Positions 8,452-16,719 of a stretch of DNA of 64,000 nt are shown piece after piece. The notes under the pieces were generated by a model. It was not told where the DNA came from. It saw nothing but the letters and a program-made list of their open reading frames with translations, and searched no databases. A program made the translations under genes and the position numbers. This DNA comes from Iocasia fonsfrigidae (lineage in GTDB: Bacteria > Bacillota > Halanaerobiia > Halanaerobiales > DTU029): contig NZ_CP046640.1 of NCBI RefSeq assembly GCF_017751145.1, positions 1,344,137 to 1,408,136 of the forward strand, given 5' to 3'. Position 1 is the first letter of the stretch. The number at the start of each line of letters is the position of its first letter.

Positions 8452-8529
8452 TTAATCAGTATTACCTAAAAGCAGCAGGATTAAGATTAGAAAGAGAATG
8501 AAAGCACAATCATTGTAACAAACACTCAT
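8452..8529 (-). CDS. Hydrophobic Cys-containing micropeptide (25 aa)
   Basis: A 25-residue ORF with GGAGGT at 8541-8546, 11 bases before ATG and slightly long. The N-terminus MSVCYNDC carries two cysteines, the middle is a Leu/Ile/Phe membrane segment, and the end is a short polar tail. Together with the neighbour at 8323-8403 it looks like a tandem pair of related micropeptides expressed from the strand opposite thrC. No database family can be assigned by eye. Both are below usual gene-calling cut-offs. Confidence 0.55.
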   Translation of the reverse strand: MSVCYNDCAFILFLILILLLLGNTD

Positions 8530-8608
8530 TGACTTTGCTGACCTCCTTTTTTTTGTTAATATAATGTATGATATTAATCCTCAAGTAGTGAATAATTTTT
8601 CTAATTTC

Positions 8609-8638
8609 TTGCAAAAATTAATTGGCTAGGTATATAAT
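8609..8638 (+). promoter_or_regulatory. sigma-A promoter for the M48 protease gene
   Basis: TTGCAA, an 18-base spacer and TATAAT (8633-8638), about 39 bases before the start codon. It is divergent from the micropeptide genes. Confidence 0.65.
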
Positions 8639-8676
8639 TATAGAAGAATATAATTTTTTACTAGGTGGTATTAAAG

Positions 8677-9816
8677 ATGACTAAATTAAAGGATATTTAT
8701 GATTCAAAAAGAAGGAAGCTTGCTGAAGAATATAACAGGAAAAAAGATAGGAATGATGTATTACTCCTGGTGGGAAATCTTTTGTTCTGGATATTATTTT
8801 TCTCTTTTTCATTGGAAATAAAGATTTATGATTTTATTTTTGTTTTTACTGATAGTATTGTTATAAATTTAGTTGTATATTTAGGCATTATTTTGTTTTT
8901 TTATGAATTGTACTCACTGTTAATAGCTTATTATTTGTCCTATCGTTTAAATGAGGGATATAGACTTATTAAGCAATCAGTAAAGGGATGGATTATTGAT
9001 GATTTAAAAGGCCTGATTTTGAATATTATTGTTGTTTCGGTGGGGGGAGGTTTTTTTCTCTATTTAACAGCTAATTATCCAGAGAAGTGGTGGATTTTCT
9101 TTGCTCTGGGGTGTATTATGTTTCTCTTGATTGTAACTTTTTTATTTCCTATTGTTTTACTCCCTCTGTTTTTCAAACTGGAACCCTATCCAGCAGGGGA
9201 GTTAAAAGAGAGAGTAAAGGATTTTATAGAAGATATTGGGTTAGAAATAGATGAGATATACCAGATCAATCTCAGTAGTAAGCTTAATTATGCCAATGCA
9301 GCGGTGATAGGTTTGGGGAGTACCAGGAAGATAATTTTGGGTGATAATCTGCTTGATAATTATAGTGGTGATGAAATTGAAGCCATTTTAGCACATGAAT
9401 TGGGGCATCACGTGCATCAAGACATTTTTAAAAATATCTTGATACAAACACTATTTATCTTTTTATTATCTTACATTATGTATAATCTATGGCCTTTAGT
9501 ATTTACCTGGGTTGGCTATAAAAATATGTATGCTGTATATACCCTGCCTTTAATTTTAATAGTGTTCTTATTATTGTCCTGGCTTTTTTCACCTATTTCA
9601 CTCTATTTCAGCAGGAAATTTGAAAGGGCAGCTGATGGTTTTGCTTTGAAAAAAATACCCAATCCCCGATATTTTGCTTCAGCCATGGCTAAACTGGCTG
9701 ATACAAGTTTGTCAGCTTTAGAATATAATAAATATAAACTTATTTTTAAGGCCTCACATCCTCCGATAGGTGAAAGGATTGACCGGGCACTTGACTGTGG
9801 TGGGGTTGAGGATTGA
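8677..9816 (+). CDS. M48-family membrane metallopeptidase (STE24/HtpX-like)
   Basis: 379 residues with several membrane segments and the zinc motif in ILAHELGHHVHQD (about residue 240). A downstream glutamate in RKFERAADGFAL is the likely third ligand. The order of TM segments, HELGH, two further TM segments and a C-terminal ASHPPIGERI follows the CAAX-protease (STE24) branch rather than short HtpX. It would degrade or clip membrane proteins at the inner membrane. I start at ATG 8677, 8 bases after AGGTGG, rather than GTG 8665, which lies within that site. It is monocistronic. Confidence 0.88.
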   Translation: MTKLKDIYDSKRRKLAEEYNRKKDRNDVLLLVGNLLFWILFFSFSLEIKIYDFIFVFTDSIVINLVVYLGIILFFYELYSLLIAYYLSYRLNEGYRLIKQSVKGWIIDDLKGLILNIIVVSVGGGFFLYLTANYPEKWWIFFALGCIMFLLIVTFLFPIVLLPLFFKLEPYPAGELKERVKDFIEDIGLEIDEIYQINLSSKLNYANAAVIGLGSTRKIILGDNLLDNYSGDEIEAILAHELGHHVHQDIFKNILIQTLFIFLLSYIMYNLWPLVFTWVGYKNMYAVYTLPLILIVFLLLSWLFSPISLYFSRKFERAADGFALKKIPNPRYFASAMAKLADTSLSALEYNKYKLIFKASHPPIGERIDRALDCGGVED

Positions 9817-9873
9817 TTTATAATATAATTTATTTTTTTATTAAATTCTAAAAATAAAATATTTACTAAGAAT

Positions 9874-9900
9874 GTGTGCATTTTTTTGCACACTTTTTTT
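9874..9900 (+). terminator. Terminator after M48 protease gene
   Basis: A GTGTGCA/TGCACAC stem with a T6 loop, followed by seven T residues. Confidence 0.9.
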
Positions 9901-10178
9901 AGTATAAAAATTGTGTTTCTATAATTAATGAAGAAAAAACTGTAAATCAAAATAAAAAGTTATTTGCTAAACTCTATTGAATTAAATAGTTTAATAAAAA
10001 AGCAAAATTTTAGGGGAGGATTATGGCATTTATTGTTGAAAAACATAAAATACCAGGTTAGTAAAACGGGAGAAAATGTTTTTAAAATTAAATTTTGAAA
10101 ATTATTTTTTTTCAGTATTTCTGATATAACAACAGTTTTAAATATAAAATATTTTCTATAACATTTTATTCCGAAACC
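9901..10178 (+). other. Upstream region of the sigma-54 PTS operon
   Basis: This AT-rich stretch has no long gene. It holds a 12-residue mini-ORF at 10023-10061 behind GGGGAGGATT. ATACCAGGTT at 10050-10059 is exactly inverted as AACCTGGTAT at 10175-10184, and that right arm overlaps the -24 element of the sigma-54 promoter. The region is the right size to carry an upstream activator site for the LevR-type protein, but no classic paired enhancer could be identified. Confidence 0.45.
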
Positions 10179-10194
10179 TGGTATAAGACTTGCA
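10179..10194 (+). promoter_or_regulatory. sigma-54 (-24/-12) promoter
   Basis: TGGTATAAGACTTGCA fits TGG-YRYR-N4-TTGCW exactly, with the GG and GC dinucleotides at the required spacing. It ends 27 bases before the start of the LevR-type activator gene, so transcription would begin just ahead of its ribosome site. There is no other gap in the operon large enough for a promoter before EIIC, so the activator would drive its own operon. Confidence 0.85.
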
Positions 10195-10221
10195 ACTATA
10201 ATAAAGCAAAGGGGATTTGAA

Positions 10222-13131
10222 ATGGAAATTAACAAAAAGATTAAAAAACTGCTTAGTAATGAGGATAAAAAAAATCCTTTAACTGATCAACAATTAGCCT
10301 TAAAATTAAATGTTAGTCGTGAGAAAGTAACAGTAACTAGACAAAAATTAAATATTAAATCGTCTAAAGAACGATTGAAACCTTTTTTAGTTGAAGAAAT
10401 ACGTTCTATTATAAAAAAACAATCTAATATTTCTATTCGTGAACTAACTAAGGTTATTCAACAAAAGGGATATAATGCCTCACGTTATCTCATTGACCAA
10501 GAAATAAAGAAAATAAAAAGTCCATTTTATAAAAAGGAAAAGGAAATAGAAAATAAAGAAATAAAAAATAAAAAAAATGGTTCTAATATTGAAGACCCTT
10601 TCCAAACAGTGATTGGTTATAATGGAACTTTGAAACCTCAGATTCAACAAGCTAAGGCGGCAGTACTTTATCCACCATATGGATTACATACTTTAATTAC
10701 TGGTGAGTCCGGAGTTGGTAAAAGTTATTTAGCAAGAAAGATGTTTGAATTTGCTGCTCAAAATAGAAAAATTTCCGAAAACAAATTTGTAGTTTTTAAT
10801 TGTGCAGATTATGCAGATAATCCTCAATTATTATATTCACATTTATTTGGTCATGTCAAAGGAGCTTTTACAGGTGCTTCAAACGATAAGGATGGTCTTT
10901 TAAGTAAAGCTAATAATAGTATTTTATTTTTAGATGAAGTCCATCGTTTATCACCAGAAGGCCAAGAGATGTTATTTAATGTAATTGATAACGGCAAATA
11001 TCGGAGGTTAGGTGAAACTGAAACTGAGCACAAAGTAAATCTTATGATTATTGCAGCTACAACAGAAGATATCGAGTCTAGTTTGTTAGCTACTTTTAGG
11101 CGTAGAATACCCCTAATAATTGAATTGCCATCATTAAAGAAAAGAGAATTGCAGGAAAAGCTTGATTTTATTAAGTTATTTATTGCCCGTGAAAGTAAAC
11201 AAATAAAGAGGAAAATTATTTTAAAATATGAAGCTGTCAGGGCATTATTAGCTTATACTCCAGTTAATAATATAGGACAATTAGAGAGTAATCTAAAAGT
11301 TATTTGTGCTAAAGCCTATCTGTTTTTTGTTACTGAGGTTAAAAGTCAGGTGGAAATTTCGCTAGATATATTACCTTCAGAAATTAGAAGGAGTTTTCTT
11401 AATGAATCTGTAGATAGAGAGGAAATCAGGAATTTATTAAGAGATGATATTAAGGTTGAACCTGCCCTGGATAGAAATTTGATTACCTCTCAAGAAAAAA
11501 ATATCTATAATGTAACTGAAGATATATATAAGTATATTGAGGAAAAGAATCAGGAATTAAGTGGAATTGGAATTCCACAGGAAAAGATTAATACAGAATT
11601 AACATTTAGAATAGAAGAGAAGATAAGTCGCTTATTTGACATGACTAAGGAAGATTTTTACAAGAACAAAAACATGTTGAAGGGAGTTATTGGTGAAAAA
11701 ATTTATAATCTAATAAATGAAGTAATGGTTATGCTCCAGGAAGAATTGCCAGAACTTGTTTTGAATAGTCAATTACAGTATGCCTTGGCAATTCATCTTG
11801 ATGCTGTTTGGCAGAGGATTAAGAGTGGTAAATTAATTAAGTATCCAGATTTAGAAAACATCAAAAAAAAACATCCACAGAACTATGCTGTAGCAGAGAA
11901 AGTAATCAATTTTATTAACAAAAGGTCTGATATTACTATACCAAGAGATGAAATAGGGTATATTACTATGTATTTAAATACTGTAACTGGCCCAGATGAG
12001 AGAGAAAATGATCAATCTGAGATTGCTATTATTATTGTTTCTCATGGTATGGTTGCTTCTAGCATGCTTAAGGTTGCCAATTATTTGTTGGGTGGTTCAA
12101 AGGTAAAAGCAGTTAATATGAGTTTTAATGAAGCACCAAATAAGGTTTTAAAAAAGTTAATTGCTTTGGTTAAAAAAATTGAGCATAGTAAAGGAATCTT
12201 ATTATTAGTTGATATGGGTTCATTAACTGGTTTCGCTGAGATAATTGAAGAAAAAACAGGAATTAAAACAAGGGCTGTGGCTAGAGTAGATACTGTTATG
12301 TTAATGGAGGCTATTCGCTGGTCTAAACTAAAGGATATAAGTTTAAATGAATTAGTGGCCAGAATTAATCAATCAAATTCAACAAATTTATATAATAAGA
12401 AAAAGCATAAAGTATTATTAATTTATTGTATGACAGGTGAGGGTGTTGCCTTAAAGGTTAAAGATTATTTATTACACAGATTATTTAATTTAGAAAGAGA
12501 ATATGAAATAATTACAACGGGTATTTATAACAAAGATCTTGAGGAATTTATAGCAGATATTGAAGCTGCAAAAGAACTTGTTGGCTTAATTGGAAATTTA
12601 AGACCCCAGTCATTTAATTCTAATATCTTTTTTAGCGTAGATGAGATATTTTCCGAAGAAGGCCTAGAGCGTTTCAAAGAAAGGGTAGGTGTACAAGAGT
12701 TTAAACAAGAGGATATAAAAATAGATAAATTAATTGATAAAAATATTATTTTCCCCTTATTAAAAGTAAATTCGAAGGATGAAGTAATTACATTACTAGC
12801 TGAAAAATTAAAAGAAAAGGGAGTGGTAAAAGATGGTTTTCTGGATGCAGTTAAAAAAAGGGAAGAATGGGGGGTAACTTATATTGGTTCTGGTATAGCT
12901 ATACCCCATGCTGATTCCCAATATGTTAATTATTCGCAGGCTGCTTTGGCCATTATGGAAAATTCACTTGATTGGTCTGGGTATAAAGTAGAAGTTATTT
13001 GTATGTTTGCTATTAAAGATCTGGGGGTTGAGTGTTTTAAAGAGTTTTATAAAATTCTAAAAGAAAATATAGAGTTAATTAAATTTACTAAAGATATTAA
13101 CTTAATAAAGGAGGCTTTGCTTAATGGATAA
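10222..13131 (+). CDS. LevR-family sigma-54 activator with C-terminal EIIA domain
   Basis: 969 residues. Two N-terminal helix-turn-helix-like segments (1-100) precede an AAA+ domain (about 125-350) with ITGESGVGKSY, the sigma-54-contacting GAFTGA loop in HVKGAFTGASND, and ILFLDEVHRL. A PRD (about 430-590, conserved His in ALAIHLDAV), an EIIA-Man-like domain (IIVSHGMVASSM) and an EIIB-Gat-like segment (YCMTGEGVALKVKDYL) follow. The C-terminus is an EIIA-fructose/galactitol-type domain with GSGIAIPHADSQ, where LevR normally has a second PRD. Phosphorylation at these histidines would tune activation of the downstream PTS. ATG at 10222 follows AAAGGGG. It overlaps the next gene by 8 bases. Confidence 0.92.
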   Translation: MEINKKIKKLLSNEDKKNPLTDQQLALKLNVSREKVTVTRQKLNIKSSKERLKPFLVEEIRSIIKKQSNISIRELTKVIQQKGYNASRYLIDQEIKKIKSPFYKKEKEIENKEIKNKKNGSNIEDPFQTVIGYNGTLKPQIQQAKAAVLYPPYGLHTLITGESGVGKSYLARKMFEFAAQNRKISENKFVVFNCADYADNPQLLYSHLFGHVKGAFTGASNDKDGLLSKANNSILFLDEVHRLSPEGQEMLFNVIDNGKYRRLGETETEHKVNLMIIAATTEDIESSLLATFRRRIPLIIELPSLKKRELQEKLDFIKLFIARESKQIKRKIILKYEAVRALLAYTPVNNIGQLESNLKVICAKAYLFFVTEVKSQVEISLDILPSEIRRSFLNESVDREEIRNLLRDDIKVEPALDRNLITSQEKNIYNVTEDIYKYIEEKNQELSGIGIPQEKINTELTFRIEEKISRLFDMTKEDFYKNKNMLKGVIGEKIYNLINEVMVMLQEELPELVLNSQLQYALAIHLDAVWQRIKSGKLIKYPDLENIKKKHPQNYAVAEKVINFINKRSDITIPRDEIGYITMYLNTVTGPDERENDQSEIAIIIVSHGMVASSMLKVANYLLGGSKVKAVNMSFNEAPNKVLKKLIALVKKIEHSKGILLLVDMGSLTGFAEIIEEKTGIKTRAVARVDTVMLMEAIRWSKLKDISLNELVARINQSNSTNLYNKKKHKVLLIYCMTGEGVALKVKDYLLHRLFNLEREYEIITTGIYNKDLEEFIADIEAAKELVGLIGNLRPQSFNSNIFFSVDEIFSEEGLERFKERVGVQEFKQEDIKIDKLIDKNIIFPLLKVNSKDEVITLLAEKLKEKGVVKDGFLDAVKKREEWGVTYIGSGIAIPHADSQYVNYSQAALAIMENSLDWSGYKVEVICMFAIKDLGVECFKEFYKILKENIELIKFTKDINLIKEALLNG

Positions 13132-13588
13132 AATTCATCTTAATAGTGATTTGGTAGAGATAAATTTAGATCTTAATAATAAAGAGGAGGTGATTTCAAG
13201 ATTAAGCGATCATATGTTGAAAAAAGGCTTTGTAAAAACAGGGTATAAAGAAGCTGTTTTAAAAAGAGAGGAGGAATTTCCAACAGGATTACACGGCGCT
13301 TTTATTGATTTTGCTATTCCCCATACAGAGTCAAAGTATGTTAATGAAGCAGCAATAGCAGTAGGGTTATTAAAAAATAAAGTTAGATTTTCTACTATGG
13401 AGGATTATGAAGAAGAGGTTGAAGTAAGTCTTGTATTATTACTCGCTATTCTAAATCCTTCTAAACAAATAAGATTTTTACAAAAATTAATAGAAATGAT
13501 GCAAAATGAAAAAGTGGTAAAAGATTTGCTCCAAGTTGATGATTCGAATAATTTGGTTGAACTTTTAAAGAAAAACTTAGGGATATAA
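13124..13588 (+). CDS. PTS EIIA component, galactitol/fructose type
   Basis: 154 residues with the PTS_EIIA_2 fold and the phosphorylated histidine in DFAIPHTESKYV (about residue 67). It accepts phosphate from HPr and passes it to the EIIB encoded next. It begins inside the activator gene, which itself ends in a related EIIA domain (IPHADS), so this operon carries two EIIA domains. GatA-like proteins of this length are usual. Confidence 0.9.
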   Translation: MDKIHLNSDLVEINLDLNNKEEVISRLSDHMLKKGFVKTGYKEAVLKREEEFPTGLHGAFIDFAIPHTESKYVNEAAIAVGLLKNKVRFSTMEDYEEEVEVSLVLLLAILNPSKQIRFLQKLIEMMQNEKVVKDLLQVDDSNNLVELLKKNLGI

Positions 13589-13605
13589 AAAGAGGAGAGA
13601 TAAAA

Positions 13606-13899
13606 ATGTTAAGAAAAAAGAAAATATTAGTTGCATGTGGTTCTGGTATAGCAACTTCTACTGTAATTATGGATAAATTAGAAAATGGATTAAAAGAAAG
13701 AGGTATTGATATTGAATTAGAACAAAGTAAAATATCTGAAGCAAAAAATTATATTGAAGATTTAAAACCTGATGTAATTGTAGTTAATGGACCAGTGAAT
13801 ACTGATTATGGTATACCAGCATTTAGTGGAGTGAGTTTTTTAACTGGAATAGGAGTGGATGAGCTGTTGGATAAAATTGAAAAGGAATTAAATGATTAA
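13606..13899 (+). CDS. PTS EIIB component, galactitol type
   Basis: 97 residues, PTS_IIB fold. The phospho-cysteine lies in ILVACGSGIATSTV (about residue 12), the GatB signature. It transfers phosphate from EIIA to the incoming sugar at the EIIC pore. It is encoded 17 bases after EIIA with its own AGAGGAG site. Sugar specificity cannot be read from EIIB. Confidence 0.92.
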   Translation: MLRKKKILVACGSGIATSTVIMDKLENGLKERGIDIELEQSKISEAKNYIEDLKPDVIVVNGPVNTDYGIPAFSGVSFLTGIGVDELLDKIEKELND

Positions 13900-13929
13900 A
13901 AATAATACAGGAAAGGGAGGAGAATAAAA

Positions 13930-15345
13930 ATGACAAATTTTATGAGTTTTATAAATTTTATTTTAAATATGGGACCAAGTGTTATGATGCCTATTATATT
14001 ATTTATCATGGCAATGATATTTAGAATAAAGCTAAGTAAAGCAATTCGTTCTTCTTTAACAGTTGGTATGGGTTTTATTGCGATTAATTTAGTTGTTGGT
14101 TTAATGGTAGAGACTTTAAGTCCTGCTACTAAAGCGATGGTAAATAACATTGGAATACAATTAGATGTAATGGGTGTTGGTTGGCCGGCTTCATCAGCCA
14201 TAGCATTTGGTACAACTTCACTTGTTCCTTGGATATTTGGATTAGGTATTTTGCTAAATGTACTTTTAGCAGCCTTAAATTGGACAAAAACTCTTGATAT
14301 AGATTTGTGGAATTATTGGCACTTTATCTTTGCATCTGCTTTTGTTTATTCTGCAACCGATAATTTTGTTTTAGCGATTATTATTGGGCTTTTAACAGAA
14401 GTGATCGTTCTTAAACTAGCAGATTGGACAGCCCCAGTTGTTCAGGAATTTTTTGGAATGCCAGGTGTTTCTTTACCACACACTGAAACGGTTTCCTGGG
14501 CACCTATTGGATGGGTCGTTGACAGAATAATTGATAAAATTCCTGTTATAAAAGATTGGAATATTGATTCTGAAAAAATTCAGGACAGATTTGGTGTATT
14601 GGGGGAACCATTAATGCTGGGTACTGTAATAGGACTTGCTATTGGAATTTTGGCTTATGCACCGAATATGGCTGTAGATATGTCTAGCAGTATAAGCAAG
14701 ATTATTAATACCTCGATAACTCTTGGAGCTGTAATGTTAGTTTTTCCAAGAATGGTAAAATTATTAATGACTGGATTACTTCCTATTTCTGATGGTGTTA
14801 AAGAATTTTTGAATAGTCGCTTCCCAGGTCGAAAATTATATATTGGTTTAGATGCTGCAACAGTAATTGGTCATCCTGCTAATGTTGCTACAGGACTTCT
14901 TTTAGTTCCAATAACGTTATTTTTAGCTGTAGTTTTAAGTATGATAGGAGTAAATAGAATGCTTCCGTTTGCAGATCTTGCCATATTACCTGTATTTGTA
15001 TTATGGGCTACTGGTTGGTCAAAAGGGAATATATTTAGAGGGGTTGTAATTGGGACAATATTTGTGGCTGGATTTTTAATTATAGGTACATTCTTAGCAC
15101 CTATGACCACAGATTTAGCTAAAACAGCTAATTTTAGTATTCCAGAAGGAGCAGCACAAATTTCTAGTCTGGATGTTGGTGGTCACCTATCACCATGGCT
15201 ATTAATGTTACCATTTATAACTAAAATATTTGCAGAACTGGGAAATACGTTTACTATTGTTTCAATTGTTTTTGCTATTTTTGCTGTGAGTTGTTATGTT
15301 CTATTCTTTTATAAAGCCTTTAAAGGAGAAATCTTAAAAAATTAG
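13930..15345 (+). CDS. PTS EIIC component, galactitol (GatC) family
   Basis: 471 residues, strongly hydrophobic with about 10 membrane segments, matching the EIIC-GAT family (NFILNMGPSVMMPIILF at the N-terminus, GVGWPASSAIAFGT, FPGRKLYIGLDAATVIGHPANVATGLL near residue 300). It forms the sugar channel. GatC-family members move polyols such as galactitol or arabitol and some ketoses. The aldolase encoded next suggests the phosphorylated product is cleaved directly. GGGAGG precedes the ATG. Confidence 0.92.
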   Translation: MTNFMSFINFILNMGPSVMMPIILFIMAMIFRIKLSKAIRSSLTVGMGFIAINLVVGLMVETLSPATKAMVNNIGIQLDVMGVGWPASSAIAFGTTSLVPWIFGLGILLNVLLAALNWTKTLDIDLWNYWHFIFASAFVYSATDNFVLAIIIGLLTEVIVLKLADWTAPVVQEFFGMPGVSLPHTETVSWAPIGWVVDRIIDKIPVIKDWNIDSEKIQDRFGVLGEPLMLGTVIGLAIGILAYAPNMAVDMSSSISKIINTSITLGAVMLVFPRMVKLLMTGLLPISDGVKEFLNSRFPGRKLYIGLDAATVIGHPANVATGLLLVPITLFLAVVLSMIGVNRMLPFADLAILPVFVLWATGWSKGNIFRGVVIGTIFVAGFLIIGTFLAPMTTDLAKTANFSIPEGAAQISSLDVGGHLSPWLLMLPFITKIFAELGNTFTIVSIVFAIFAVSCYVLFFYKAFKGEILKN

Positions 15346-15378
15346 AATGAATATTCAAGACTATTATTTTTTTAGGAT

Positions 15379-15525
15379 GTGATTAGAATATTTTATCAAT
15401 TTGTTTTATTAGCCCTAGGACCATATGGACGATATTTATTAGATTTTATTGTTAACCATCAATTGGTTATTGTTTCATTGGTATTTGCTGCTCTTTTGTT
15501 AGAACGTAGATTTAACTTAGAATAA
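15379..15525 (+). CDS. Small hydrophobic protein (48 aa) between EIIC and aldolase
   Basis: GTG at 15379 opens a 48-codon frame ending TAA at 15523. The product begins MIRIFYQFVLLALGPYGRY, has a second hydrophobic segment (VIVSLVFAALLL) and ends in a charged tail (ERRFNLE), consistent with a small membrane protein. The ribosome site is weak (TTAGGAT directly before the start). It lies in the operon between two genes that otherwise leave a 218-base gap. It could be a transporter accessory subunit or chance. Confidence 0.45.
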   Translation: MIRIFYQFVLLALGPYGRYLLDFIVNHQLVIVSLVFAALLLERRFNLE

Positions 15526-15563
15526 TAATGTTAAATTAATATATTAAAGTTGGAGGAATTTAA

Positions 15564-16211
15564 ATGCTTTTAGAATTAGAAAGAGAAAAAATAGTGAAAT
15601 ATGGAGAAAAACTCGTTGCAAGTGGATTGACAAAGGGTACAGGAGGAAACTTAAGTATTTATAATTTAGAAAAGGGACTTATGGCAATTAGTCCAAGCGG
15701 CATTGATTATTTTGATATCAAATTAGAAGATGTTGTAGTAATGGATCTAGAAGGCAATATAGTGGAGGGATACAGAAAGCCTTCAAGTGAATATGAAATG
15801 CATAAGATATTTTATGAAAAGAGAAATGATATATTTGCATTAGTACACTGTCATTCTATATATTCAACGACTATTTCAATTTTAAGAGGAGATTTACCAG
15901 CATCACATTATATGATAGCACTGGCAGGAAAGAATGTAAGGTGTGCAGAATATGCAACATATGGAACAAAAGAACTAGCAAAAAATGCATTTAAGGCAAT
16001 GAAAGACCGTTATGGAGTATTATTAGCTAACCACGGATTATTGGCAGGAGCAAATTGTATAGAAAATGCATTTAATACAGCAGAGGAATTGGAATATGTT
16101 GCAGAGACTTATTATAGGGCAAAATCAATAGGTAAGCCAGTAATATTGCCTGATGAAGAAATGAAAATAATGTTTGAGAAGTTTAAATCTTATGGGCAGA
16201 AAAAAATATAA
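15564..16211 (+). CDS. Class II aldolase (L-fuculose-1-phosphate aldolase-like)
   Basis: 215 residues of the FucA/AraD/adducin fold. TGGNLSIY and SPSGIDY are phosphate-binding segments. Zinc ligands are HCH in LVHCHSIYST (about residue 94) and the later His in LANHGLLAG. FucA-type enzymes split ketose-1-phosphates into dihydroxyacetone phosphate and an aldehyde. With no kinase or isomerase nearby, the PTS may itself produce the 1-phosphate. The start has GGAGG 8 bases upstream. Confidence 0.88.
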   Translation: MLLELEREKIVKYGEKLVASGLTKGTGGNLSIYNLEKGLMAISPSGIDYFDIKLEDVVVMDLEGNIVEGYRKPSSEYEMHKIFYEKRNDIFALVHCHSIYSTTISILRGDLPASHYMIALAGKNVRCAEYATYGTKELAKNAFKAMKDRYGVLLANHGLLAGANCIENAFNTAEELEYVAETYYRAKSIGKPVILPDEEMKIMFEKFKSYGQKKI

Positions 16212-16309
16212 GACATGAATATCGTTGTTGGGGCAACATCAGAATATAATTTCTGGAAGTGGTAAAGTGATAAAAATTATATTGTATCTTAATTCAGATA
16301 TTCTGAAGT

Positions 16310-16386
16310 TGTCTCAAAATATTTTAAGAAACTGTTATGAGCAGTCCAGAGGGCTATCTCACTTTGAGACAGCCCTAATTTTTTTT
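16310..16386 (+). terminator. Terminator with a competing upstream strand before ptsH
   Basis: The terminator stem is AGGGCT-A-TCTCA (16350-16361) against TGAGA-C-AGCCCT (16365-16376), followed by an AATTTTTTTT tail. TGTCTCAAA at 16310-16318 is the exact complement of TTTGAGACA at 16363-16371, so it could pair with the terminator's 3' arm and prevent it forming. ACTG/CAGT (16331-16345) fits inside that alternative fold. Plain intrinsic termination is the simpler reading. Confidence 0.7.
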
Positions 16387-16421
16387 CAAAAATAAAAAAG
16401 TTTAAAGAAAAGGGGTTTAAA

Positions 16422-16694
16422 ATGTCTGTAGAAAAAAAAGTAAAAATAACTAACGAAACAGGATTACATGCCCGTCCTGCATCAAAATTTGTACAAAAAG
16501 CTGGAGGGTTTAATTCTGAGATTATAGCAATTTTAAATGATAGAGAGGTTAATGCTAAAAGTATCTTAGGAATTTTAAGTTTAGGGGCAAGCAAGGGGAA
16601 GGAAATAATTCTAAAGGCAGAAGGAACTGATGAAGAAATGGCAATCAAGGAATTAGTTAATTATCTAGAAGTAGAATTGCCTAAAGAAGAATAA
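16422..16694 (+). CDS. ptsH: Phosphocarrier protein HPr
   Basis: 90 residues. The active histidine is in GLHARPASKF (about residue 15), and the regulatory serine in VNAKSILGILSLG (about residue 46) is the site used by HPr kinase in Firmicutes. HPr carries phosphate from enzyme I to EIIA proteins and, as Ser-P-HPr, controls catabolite repression. The gene lies directly after the terminator at 16350-16386, with no clear promoter of its own in between. Confidence 0.95.
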   Translation: MSVEKKVKITNETGLHARPASKFVQKAGGFNSEIIAILNDREVNAKSILGILSLGASKGKEIILKAEGTDEEMAIKELVNYLEVELPKEE

Positions 16695-16719
16695 TGAGAT
16701 AAGGAAGGACAGTGATATT

